This document shows, one piece after another, positions 21,423-32,065 of a DNA stretch of 64,000 bases. The position numbers were made by a program, and so were the translations under genes. Source of the stretch: Brassica napus (lineage: Eukaryota > Streptophyta > Magnoliopsida > Brassicales > Brassicaceae); assembly GCF_020379485.1 (NCBI RefSeq), contig NC_063450.1:31286137-31350136 (forward strand), in the 5' to 3' direction. Below the pieces are notes generated by a model that was not told the origin of the DNA, did no database searches, and saw only the letters and a program-made list of their open reading frames with translations. Every line of letters starts with the position of its first letter. Position 1 is the first letter of the stretch.

Positions 21423-24400
21423 TGTTAAAACACGTTTACAAAATGATGGTTGGTGATCATGGCTTGGACGGTGATTACGGCTTGGACGGTGGCCGTAAAT
21501 GGAAATGAGTTTTGTCAACTCTTGTAGGCACCTACCAATCCTCATAATCTCTATAAATACCAAGCCATGCCTTCACCTCACATTCATCCCAAAATCAAAA
21601 TCACAAAGAGAAGTGAAGAAGAAGAAGAACGTGAGAAAGAGAGAAAAAAAAAATTCTATAATCTCTTACGGGTATTTGGGATCGGGTTGAGAGAAAATTA
21701 TTTAGAGAGTTTGGGTATTTTCTCCTATTATAACGAGAAAATTATTAATCGATTTCTCCGTTATAATTGAGAGGTTGTAACTCCTATTATTTTTCTCGTA
21801 ATAAATTCTTCTACCTTGTCCGTGGTTTTTACCCTTTGGGGTTTTCCACGTTAAATCCGGTGTTCCATTTATTACACTATTTCTCAAATTATTAGCTGCG
21901 ACCCTGCTATATCCGGCCCAGTTTTACAATAAGTGGTATCAAAGCATAGGTTCTGGAAGAAGCAATGGCGGCAAAATTTGAGATCGAAAAATTCAACGGC
22001 AGTAACTTTGCGTTGTGGAAGTTGAAGATGAAGGCTATCTTGAGAAAAGATGGTTGTTTAGCGGCCATTAGTGCAAGACCGGCTACATACACAGATGATG
22101 ATAAATAGAACGAGATGGATGGGAATGCTATGGCAAATCTTCATCTTGCCCTTGCAGATGGAGTGTTGTCAAGCATAGAGGAGAAGAAGACTGGAAAGGA
22201 GATATGGGATCACCTTGCAAAATTGTACGAGGCCAAATCGCTGCACAATAAAATTTTCCTCAAGAGGAAGCTTTATACCCTTCGAATGGGAGAATCTACT
22301 TCAGTGACGGAGAATATCAACACCTTGAATACTTTATTTTCTCAACTCACTTCGTTGAGTTATAAAGTAGAATCACAAGAACGTGCTGAGCTTCTACTTC
22401 AAAGTCTACCAGATTCATATGATCAACTCATCATCAACTTAACAAATAATGTCTCCACCGACAGTCTAGTCTTTGACGATGTTGCAGCTGCGGTTCTTGA
22501 AGAAGAAAGTCGGCGCAAAAGTAAAGAAGACAGACGAGAAAATTCCCAAATAGAGGCATTGACGGTGATGAGAGGGAGATCAATGGAACATGGCTCAAGT
22601 GGGAGTCACAAACATGGTAGATCAAAGTCAAGAAGTAAGAAGACTTTTAAATGCTACCACTGTGGCAAGAAGGGTCACTTGAAGAAGGATTGTTGGGAAT
22701 TAAAAAATTCCAACCCTCAAGGAAATGTCGCAAACACTTCAGATAATGGAATCGCGCTATGTTGCGAAGCAGCAATTTCAAGCGAAAAGAGAAGAAGGTT
22801 CGCTGATATATGGTTGTTCGACTCAGGAGCTACATATCACATGACCTCTAGAAGAGAATGGTTCCATCATTATGAACCCATCTCAGGAGGATCATTGTAC
22901 AGTTGCAATGATCATGAACTTAAGATTGTTGGCACTGGATCCATTCAACTGAAGATGTATGATGGTACAACTTGTACTATTCACGAGGTGCGACACTTGG
23001 AAGGCCTGAAAAAGAATTTACTATCTGTGGGGCAACTTGATGATCTTGGTTGCAAAGTTGAGGTTGAAAATGGTACTCTAAAAGTAATTAGAGGAGCACT
23101 TGTGCTTATGAAAGGAGAGAAGATAGCTGCGAAGTTATACATGTTAAGAGGAGAAACTCTGTCAGAATTAGAAGCATATGTTGCTTCAAGCAGTTCCAGT
23201 GAGAATGCTACTACGGTGTGGCATCACAAACTTGGGCATATGTTTGAACAAGGCATGAAAATTCTTGCAGAGAAGAAGTTACTTCCGCGTCTCACAAATG
23301 TATCACTATCCTTTTGTGAGCATTGTGTGACAAGCAAGCAACATCGGTTGAAGTTTAGCACGTCAAATTCTAGAAGTAAAGTTATTCTAGAATTGGTTCA
23401 CTATGATGTGTGGCAAGCACCAGTTATATCACTAGGAGCGAAGTACTTTGTGTCCTTCATCGATGACTACTCCAGGAGATGTTGGGTGTATCCTATCAAG
23501 AGTAAGGCAGATGTGTTTTCGGTTTTCAAAGTTTTCAAAGCACGGGTGGAACTTGAATCTGAGAAGAAGATCAAGTGTTTGAGGACAGATAATGGAGGTG
23601 AATACACTGGTGATGTATTTAGCCAATTCTGTAAAGTAGAGGGCATAAAAAGGCAGTTCACTACATCATACACTCCTCAACAAAATGGAGTGGCATAGCG
23701 GATGAACATGACTCTGTTAGAAAGAACAAGAGCAATGTTGGGAGCTGCAAGCTTAGAGAAGAAATTCTGGGCAGAAGCAGTCAACACCGCCCGTTATGTG
23801 ATAAATCGGTCGCCATCAACTGCAATTGAGTTGAAAACACCGATGGAGATGTGGACAGGAAAGCCCGTCGACTATTCAGACCTCCATATATTTGGGAGTC
23901 TAGTGTACGTAATGTACAATAACCATGAAACTACAAAGCTAGATCCAAAATCTATAAAGTGTGTGTTCTTTGGATATGCTGATGGAATAAAAGGGTATCG
24001 CCTGTGGGATCCCACTGCCCACAAGGTTATAATCAGCAGAGATGTTATCTTCACAGAAGATAAGAAGATCGAAGAAGAAAGAAGCAGTTCAAAAGAAAGG
24101 CCAGAGACTATAGCAGTACAAGTGGAAAAGGGGAATTCTTCTGGAGCAACACCAGAACACGAGGAAGCCGAACCTACCGAGTTGGAAGAAGAACTTGGTA
24201 AAGGAAAACGTGTAAGAACTACACCAGCTTGGCACGAGGATTATGATCTGAGCTGCAATGTTGCATATTGTCTTTTAACTGAGGATGGAGAGCCATCAAA
24301 TCTCAAAGAAGCAATGAGCAGTCCAGATGTTTCTCAGTGGATGGAAGCAATGCAAGAAGAAATTGAAGCTCTACATAAAAATAAAACTTGGGAGCTCGTA

Positions 24401-25376
24401 CCATTACTGCAAGAAAGAAAAGCCATTGAAAACAAATGGGTCTATAAGATCAAGCGAAATGGTGATGACCAAGTGGAGCGGTATCGTGCTAGATTGGTGG
24501 TGAAAGGATATGCTCAGAAAGAAGGCATTGACTTCAATGAAATTTTTTCACCTGTGGTTCGACTTACTACAGTTCGGATACTGTTGGCAATGTGTGCTAC
24601 ATTTGACTTACATCTAGAGCAACTAGATGTGAAAACAGCGTTTCTTCATGGAGATCTTGAGGAAGAAATCTATATGCTCCAACCAGAAGGTTTTGAAGAA
24701 AAAGAAAAGGAGAACTTGGTTTGCAGGTTAAACAAATCTTTATACGGTCTAAAGCAGGTACCAAGATGTTGGTACAAGAGATTTGACTCCTTCATCATGA
24801 GCCTTGGATATAGCAGACTTCATCCAGACCCTTGTGCATATTTCAAGAGGTTTAGTGAAACAGAGTTCATTACTCTGTTGTTATATGTAGACGACATGTT
24901 GATAGCAGGCCCCAACAATGATCGTATCAATGAATTGAAGGCACAGTTGGCTAGGGAGTTCGAGATGAAGGACTTGGGACCAGCAAACAAGATTCTAGGG
25001 ATGCAAATTCACCGAGACAGAAATAATAGGAAGATTTGGCTGTCACAGAAGAATTATTTGAAGAAAATCTTGCGGAGGTTCAACATGCAATATTGTAAGC
25101 CAATCTCTACCCCACTTCCTATTAATTTCAAGTTATCCTCCAGTATGAGTCCTAGCAGTGAAGAAGGAAGGATGTAAATGTCTCGAGTACTGTATGCATC
25201 AGCAGTGGGGAGCTTAATGTTCGCAATGATTTGTACACGACCAGACATTGCACAAGCAGTGGGAGTAATAAGTCGGTACATGGCGAATCCTGGCAAAGAG
25301 CATTGGAATGCCGTAAAGAGGATTTTACGGTACATTAAAGGGCTTTTTAGACTTTTTAATGGAAACCATTAGGGTT
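21423..25376 (+). mobile_element. Copia (Tnt1-94-like) retrotransposon, 3' truncated
   Basis: The 5' LTR is 21423-21927 (starts TGTTAAAA, ends TTTTACA). A primer site TGGTATCAAAGC follows at 21934, matching initiator-Met tRNA. The internal region carries one gag-pol frame (separate entry). Coding homology stops within the RNase H region near 25340, and the end of pol, polypurine tract and 3' LTR are missing. The sequence then runs directly into the truncated Athila LTR. A 51-bp tandem repeat starting at 25337 and 25388 spans this joint. The 5-bp target duplication cannot be tested because the 3' end is gone. Confidence 0.85.
21965..25345 (+). pseudogene. Copia gag-pol polyprotein with three nonsense codons
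   Basis: One reading frame runs from ATG at 21965 with in-frame stops at 22106-22108, 23696-23698 and 25175-25177, and no frameshift noticed. Domains in order: gag UBN2-type region; zinc knuckle CX2CX4HX4C (about 22652-22693); aspartic protease with DSGA (from 22820); pre-integrase H-C region (about 23210-23360); integrase core (about 23380-23850); reverse transcriptase (about 24360-25080) with YVDD at 24884-24895; and the start of RNase H, cut off at about 25345. Domain order (integrase before reverse transcriptase) defines Copia. The stops mean no full polyprotein can be made by ordinary translation. Confidence 0.9.
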
Positions 25377-26280
25377 TTAATGTTTTAAAAGGGCTTTTTA
25401 GACTTTTTAATGGAAACCATTAGGGTTTCCAAAGACATATAAATACTCTTGTAATCCTAAAGTTAGGATTTTATCTTGTTTTCTATCTAATCACAAAGAA
25501 CTTTTAGGTGAAAGACCATAATCTTGATCATAATTTCTTATCTTTGCTTGATTATCTTGCTCTCTAATCATGTTTAACCTTGAATCATCCATGGTTTTGG
25601 GGTTATTCATGTCTATTAGTGAGTAGACTAATCTTTGATTCATGGGCTAGGGTGATTAAGGGTGATTAGAGAAGATCTAGGGTGTTTAGTGTTAGATTTA
25701 CTTGTTTCCTTGCTTGTTGAGGGTTTTCAATGCTATTTTAGTCTTGATCATACTAAAATAGATCTCTAGGCATTTCCTGCCCACAAGGTGTATGATGAAA
25801 TGTCTGAACCAACTCTTCAATGCTTTTAGCTTGCTTTACCTAAGAGATTAGTTGCTAAAGGAGTTAAGATTGCTATTGGACTTGTTCTCCATGTTTGCTT
25901 TAGTAACATTCAACCTAAGAGATTAGATGCTTGAGTTGCTTTACCAAAAGAACATTCATCTAGAGATAGAGCTTGTTTAGCTTAGTGTCTAGGCATAAGG
26001 AAAGTGTTTGATTGATACCTTGCCACCCTTAGATTGGATCTACATCACCCGAGATCAAATGCCTAGCCCCATGAGTCCTCTTGCTTCATATTGAGAAAGA
26101 AAGATCATTACTTTATTGCATTAGCTTATTAGTTCTTAGTTCATATCATCTTTAAAACCGGATTGCACTTAGCTTAAGCATGAACTTGCATTCCCTTTGC
26201 TTTAGAATCACCTAGGATTGGTTCGACAATCTTTTATACTACATTGATTTGATCTTGGACCCTTGAAAAGTCCTGCATCA
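25377..26280 (+). repeat. Athila left LTR, 5' truncated
   Basis: Aligns collinearly with 37687-38592 at about 98% identity by eye. The part equivalent to 37150-37686, including the GC-rich repeat block, is missing. It joins directly to Copia coding sequence, so a deletion removed the Copia 3' end and the start of this LTR. Confidence 0.85.
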
Positions 26281-26411
26281 AATTGGCGCCGTTGCCAAAT
26301 ACTAAGTTGATTGTGACATTGGGATTTAGTCACTTGCTTGAGACTAAGTCAATTTTTTTTTTATTTATGTTATTGTTTCTCCTCCTTCTTCTCCCTTTGC
26401 ATTTCAGGTGT

Positions 26412-27512
26412 ATGATCACAAGAAGCAGAGGTGCAACAAACCTAGTTCCAAGAGTTGAAGACATTAGAGCACTTGAAAGGGATATTGCAAGACAGAAAAG
26501 AGAAGTAGAGCATCAAGCTCACTTGCAAAGGTTGGAGTTTGATATGTAGAATCTGCCTCAAGATGGTGATGCCCTAGGGGGCATTGATCCAAGAGCTGAT
26601 CATCTTAGACCACATCGCCAACCACAACATCCACCGCGCCAAGCTCATGCCATTGGAGCCTATGATCAACCTCACATTAATGGTCATAGGTTAGGAATCA
26701 GAGCACCAGCTGTGGAGAACAACAACTTTGAGATCAAGTCAGGACTGCTTAACACCATAGAGAACAACAAGTATCATGGCCTTGCTGTTGGAGATCCTTT
26801 TGATCACTTGTACAAGTTTGATAAATATTGTGGCTTGTCCAAGACCAATGGTGTTTCTGAAGATTCATTCAAGTTGAAGCTGTTCCCTTTTTCTTTGGGA
26901 GACAAAGCACATCAATGGGAGAAGACTATTCCAAGTGACTCTATCACAACTTGGAATAAGTGCAAGAGGGCATTCCTAGAGAAGTTCTTCTCTACTTTAA
27001 GGACAGCCAAGATCAGGAATGAGATCTCTAGCTTTCAGCAGAAGAACCTAGAGGGATTTAGTGAAGCATGGGAGAGGTTCAAGGGCTATTGGTCTCAATG
27101 CCCACATCATGGCTTCACCAAGGAGAGTTTGCTTAGCACCTTCTATAGAGGAGCTCTACCACAGTGCAGAAACAGGCTTGATACTGCCAGCAATGGTTTC
27201 TTTTTGGGAAGAACTAAGGAAGAGACAGAAGAATTGGTAGAGAACATGGCCAAGAGTGACTCAGTCTACAGTGAGGAGCATGATAGGGTTAACAGAAGTG
27301 ATGATCAGCAGACAAAGAAAGAGATCAAGTCCTTACAAGACAAGATGGATTTGCTTCTTTCCAACCAAGCTAAACAGGAGCAGATGAACTTTGTGGATTG
27401 TCCTAGTCAAGAGGTTTCTCCAAAGGTCAATGAGGTTGATGGTTTAGAAGGCCAAGAGGAGTTTTGCTTAATCAATGCTAATGGCACATGGTACAGGAAA
27501 GGGAGGAGGTGA
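26412..27512 (+). pseudogene. Athila gag protein, one in-frame stop
   Basis: A frame from ATG at 26412 has one TAG at 26547-26549 and then runs openly to 27512. Re-initiation at 26712 would give 266 residues. The segment GDKAHQWEKTIP through FLEKFF and the following FQQKNLEGFSEAWERFK match the plant retrotransposon gag domain (PF03732 type). The C-terminal part is charged and probably coiled. No zinc knuckle was seen. In autonomous Athila elements gag leads into protease and polymerase; here the pol region is absent. Confidence 0.8.
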
Positions 27513-27802
27513 GTAGAGGGACAAAGGCTGCTCATGACAAGAAAAAGATTGTGAAAGAACCTCATCCTCCACCTCTTGATAAGACTCCTCACACTCTCAC
27601 TCTCCACCCAATGAAGCTTAAGGATGGGGCCATTGAGTACAAAATCAAGTGCAAGGGAAGGTCTAAGCCATTTTCAAGTGCAAGGGCCATCATCACTCCT
27701 CAGCTCCAGAATGATCCAATCAAGCTTCAAGAGCTTCTCTCTCGTATCCTCACCATCACTCTTGAAAGCGGGAAGGATCCTCCTCCTCCACTCTCCGCTT
27801 GA
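27488..27802 (+). CDS. Short ORF after gag, unknown
   Basis: A 104-residue open frame overlaps the gag end in a different frame (segments LHPMKLKDGAIEYKIKCK and RAIITPQLQNDPIKLQELL). It may be the end of another Athila ORF fused by the internal deletion. The sequence after its stop aligns with the 3' non-coding region of the second Athila element (from about 61200 leftward, reversed). Function not recognised. Confidence 0.3.
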   Translation: MVQEREEVSRGTKAAHDKKKIVKEPHPPPLDKTPHTLTLHPMKLKDGAIEYKIKCKGRSKPFSSARAIITPQLQNDPIKLQELLSRILTITLESGKDPPPPLSA

Positions 27803-28384
27803 GGTACCACTCAAACCTTTCCATTGTATATACCAGTTTATCTTTGCATATTGCTTTCCTTTGGGTATCTCTCCCTTACTCACACAAAGACTGTGTGATT
27901 TAAGTATGTGGGAGGTACCAAGTATTTGATTATGTTTGCTTTGATGAATTTGAGTCTCATGCATTTCATTGTGAATACATATATGCATAGAAAAACAAAA
28001 AAAAATTGAAATTTTTGAATCATGTAGTTGCATCACTTGCATTCTTAGGATTGAGTCTAGAGCATATAGGATGCATTCACTTGCATATGGAGCAGCTGAT
28101 TGATATTGCCTTGTATAGAACACTGGTTTTCACTGAATTTGACACCCTAGTTAAACATATCAAGTAGCTTAAGCATCTTTTGAAAGGCTTGCATGCTTCG
28201 AGCCTTGAAAACTCTTCTTGAAACTTGTTTGCTTGCTTGATATTGGCATTGGTCTTAAGATCAGCTCCAATCTGAACTTGGCTTGAATGAACTTAATCTA
28301 TCTTGCATATGGGCATTTGCATACTTGATCATGGGTCTCATACACATTTGAGTTATCTTTCCCCATTCACTACAAGAAAACACC

Positions 28385-28765
28385 GGGATTCCGACGACAA
28401 ATATCGTCGGTATGTCCTCGGAATAACGGTATTCCGAGGACATACCGACGAGAATGGTCGTCGGAAATTTCTCGTCGGAAAGTAAAATTTCCTCGGAATT
28501 TCCTCGGAAAATTCCGAGGGAATACCGAGAATTAAAGATTCCGAGGACATTCCGAAGAAACATTTCCTAGGACTGTTCGTTGGTATCTCCTCGGATATTC
28601 CGATGGAACAGTCCTTGGAAACATTCCGAGAGAAAAGAGGTATCGGAATATTCCGACGAACCTCGGCCGTCGGAATATTCCGAGAAACCTTTGCCGTCGG
28701 AATATTCCGAGGAAGTTGTCGTCGGAATATCCCGAGGGATACACTTCCTCGGAATATTCCCAAAA
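28385..28765. repeat. CACTA subterminal repeats, left end
   Basis: Dense direct and inverted copies of the motif TCCGAGGAA/TTCCTCGGA and CGTCGGAATATTCCGA. Comparable arrays in En/Spm bind the element's TNPA-type protein. Short open frames across this array are products of the repeat and not genes. Confidence 0.85.
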
Positions 28766-28916
28766 ATATTTTTTTTTTTAAATTAAAAATTTATTTTTTA
28801 ATTGAAATTCGAAAATATAAAATTAAAATTGAAATAGAAAACATATTAGATAATATTCAAAGTTATACATACCAAAATAAAACATTCAGAGTTTTTGAAA
28901 AAAAAAAAGAAAGAAA

Positions 28917-30590
28917 CTACGGGAACTGCTCGTTCGGGTACATCCTCTTCATCATCTCCATCATTTGCTCGTTCTGCTTCCTCGTTGCCTCCCATCCCGC
29001 CTCTTGATCCGCCATCTTTTGCTCCAACGCAGCTATGCGGTCATCTTTGTCCTTCAACTGGTCCATAAGCACTTCTGGATCAACATAGGGCTGTGGTGCA
29101 GAAGGAGGAACCGACCGGGCTCGACGACCCGAACCGACCAAACGTCCCTTCTTCTTTGGAACCGACTGAAATAGAAAATAAACAAATTTAAACAATAGAA
29201 AAGATGATAAAATGAAAATAAAGAAATAAATGAATTGAACTTTTTTATAAAGAACATACCGATTCAACGATCTCGTTGATTCGAATGGGGGACAAGTTGG
29301 TCGAAGCCGTCGAAGTGGCGTCCAGGTCGGTTTGAAGCTGAGATAGACGAGTCTCTTCATCTTCCTTCTGAGTTTCGATCAGGCTGAGCACATCCCTCAC
29401 AACACCATCATCAATCTCCCCGGTGTGCTTGTTGGTATGCGCCGTCATCATTAGGACGAAATCATCAACCGGCTCGCCATCATTTTCATCCGCCTTGAAA
29501 AAAACAAAAGTTAAACAAACATTAAAAATTAGAAGAAATGCATAAAAAATAAAATAAAAATACTTAAATAATTAAAAAAAAAAGAGAGATTGAACTTACC
29601 AAACGATCCCCCAGAGTGGCAATAGTCTGGGCACCCAAATTGTGCTTGTACATGCCCTTCCCGCCACGATCGCTCTTTCGGTTGGTGGAGTTGGTCACGG
29701 AGGTAGCTTTCGTCTCGTCCTTATCCCAATGCACACACAACTCCTCCCAAACCGTGTTGTTGATCGACTTCGGGACCTTTTAATAAAAAAATATAAAATA
29801 GTTTAATAAATCCAAAAATAGTTTAATAAATTCAAAAAATTGTTTAACAAATTAAAAAAACCTGGTTGATGAGCCACTTCTGCTTCCACTCGTGGATCTA
29901 CTTCCTATAGTTGTCCATAACTTTATGGACGAAGGCGTCACAGATAAAGTTCGTGTGATCGGGATTCCAGGTGAACTCTTGCTGAAAAAAAAAACACAAA
30001 TTGTAGAAATTTTATATTAAAGATTAAAAATATAAGTAAAAAAATTAGAGTACTTACCGCAAACTGACGAAACCACATCTCCTGGTCCTCGGCAGGGACG
30101 TGAGTGAAAGTCGGATATCCCTTGCTGAGGTTCGAGTACATCAGATTGTTGATCCATGCGCTGATCCCGTTCCCGGATCGGTTGAACCTAATATAAGAAA
30201 CAAATTATTAATAATGAATCAAATTTTAATGAAAGAAAAAAAAAAGACTTTTAATTACAATGTTTGACGTCGTCCCTTTTGGACACGGAGTGAGATAGAT
30301 AAGATGCTCACGACCGGGCTGTTGAACCAACTGGGCAATATTCATCACTCCTAGAACGACTGGAGGAGCGGGAGGGGTGCAGCAGTGGGAGGGGGTGCAG
30401 CAACGGGAGGGGGTGCAGCAGCGGGAGCAAAAACCGGAGCGGGAAATGAAGAATCCCGAGAGTGGCTGCTCGACCCCCGAGAGTGGCTGGACGAACCCCG
30501 AGAGTGGCTGGACGAACCCTGAGAATGGCTCCCGTACCACTACGACCTCGTGGTGAGGCACGACGAGATCAAGACCGGTTCTTATCACCA
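28917..30590 (-). pseudogene. Plant transposase Ptta/En/Spm family (Transposase_24), multi-exon
   Basis: Coding segments on the minus strand, in transcript order: about 30250-30590 (proline/serine-rich N-terminus ending TPCPKGTTS), 30060-30190 (RSGNGISAWINN... FRQFA), 29860-29980 (EFTWNPDHTNFICDAF... EWKQKWLINQ), 29600-29780 (VWEELCVHW... [17 protein letters not shown]), 29260-29495 (GEPVDDFVLMMTAHTNK) and 28917-29165 (C-terminal coiled coil, KDKDDRIAALEQKMADQEA). Order and motifs fit PF03004. The protein probably acts with the transposase as a DNA-binding factor, as TNPA does in En/Spm. A stop occurs in the expected frame near 29900 (DNYRK then stop), so the copy may be inactive, though exact splice sites are uncertain. 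Confidence 0.7.
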
Positions 30591-30599
30591 GTAGACCTG

Positions 30600-31345
30600 T
30601 AAATTAAAAAAAAAAACATATTTAAAAATAGTTTTAATAAATATTAATTGAAAAAATATTTAAAATTAGTAATAATAAATATATAAATTAAAAAAACATA
30701 TTTAAAAATAGTTTTAATAAATATTAATTGAAAAACATATTTAAAATAGTTTTTATAAATACAAAAAATAATAAAATAGTGTTTATAAATCAAAAAAATG
30801 TTTTATAAATACAAAATTAGTTTTTATAAATACAAAAAATAATAAAATAGTGTTTATAAATCAAAAAAATGTTTTATAAATACAAAAATAGTTTTAATAA
30901 ATATAAATATTTTTATAAATATGAAATCATATTTTATAAATCCAAAAATCGAATTTATATACAAAAAAAGTTTTTTAAAATCCAAAATCGATTTTATAAA
31001 TACAAAAAAAAATAAAAAATTTATTAAAATGTTCTAAATCAATTCAACACAACAAATTATCCAACCAAATCACAATTCTAAACCTATTACACAACCAAAT
31101 CACAATCCTAACCAATCACCCTAACAAAAATCTATCAAAAAACTTCTAAAATCATCAAATCTATTTAAAAACCTAACAAATAGAACCTAAGAGAGTGGGA
31201 TAGGGTCCTTACATGATTCGCCGGAGAGATCGTCGCGAGAGAAGGGGGAGATCGCCGGAAGAAGAGAGAGATCGCCGGAAGAAGAGAGAGATCACCGGAG
31301 GAAGAAGAGAGAAATGGGGAAGAAGAAGTGTTTCGTATTTATAAA
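30600..31345. other. CACTA internal AT-rich spacer and leader of the second gene
   Basis: At 30600-31000 the same A/T-rich units (AAATAGTTTTAATAAATA, TGTTTATAAATC) recur in imperfect tandem. At 31225-31310 a purine-rich leader repeats AGAGAGAGATCGCCGGAAGA. This is probably the promoter side and first intron of the Transposase_24 gene on the minus strand. No other gene is seen. Confidence 0.45.
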
Positions 31346-32045
31346 ACCTAGGGTCCGACGGAAACTATCCGTCGGAATTTCCTCGGTATTTTCAATTTCA
31401 ATTTTCGCGAAATATTTGGCGGCTGGTTTGCCCGGTTAAATGAAAATATTCCGAGGAAATTCCGACGGACACATAAATATCCGTCATAATTTCCTCGGAC
31501 TATTCCGAGAAAATTCCGAGGAACACATGTTTGGGGTTTCAAAACATCAAATTTTTTTGCCCTATATCATTTCTTATACAAATGCAATGCATACCACTGA
31601 GGAATCTTTGTTTATATGATCATAAACTTTGAAATAACAAAATTTCAAAACGAATTGTAAGTATTCCCTTTACCATTCATTAAAGTGTATAAGTGTTTCT
31701 CTTATGTTGTGGGGATTTCGTTCATACAATAGGAAGGTGTTTATTATAGGGTAAGGAACAAATTTTTGACTTCATAATTAGTCTAAGACACTTAATAAGG
31801 GTTATATAAGTGTTATTCAAACCGCAAAACGTTGTTTTCGGTTTAAAAACCCTACTTCCTCGGAAAAGCCTCGGAATATTCCGAGGAACACTAGTTTTTC
31901 CTCAGAATTTCCTAGGAATATTCCGAGGCTTTTCCGAGGAAACAGAAACCCTAAAAGAAAAGCCCTAAATCGTCGGAAAAGTCTCGGACTATTCCGAGGA
32001 AATCCCTAAATCCTATTATCCCTCGGAATTTTCTCGGTATTCTTA
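31346..32045. repeat. Internal clusters of CACTA terminal-type motifs between the two genes
   Basis: Copies of CCTCGGAATATTCCGAGG and CGTCGGAATTTCC cluster at 31350-31530 and 31855-32045. The 300 bases between them lack the motif. The clusters lie downstream of the transposase gene and upstream of the Transposase_24 gene, both on the minus strand. They could let the element's own binding protein control the second gene, or mark an old terminal fragment trapped inside. Confidence 0.7.
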
Positions 32046-32065
32046 TATTAAAAAAAAAGGCGATG

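Noticed and set aside
28353..28763. A 136-residue open frame on the minus strand plus overlapping frames on the plus strand
   Set aside because: All are translations of the CACTA subterminal repeat array; residues repeat in Gly-Ile-Phe-Arg-like patterns and overlap on both strands.
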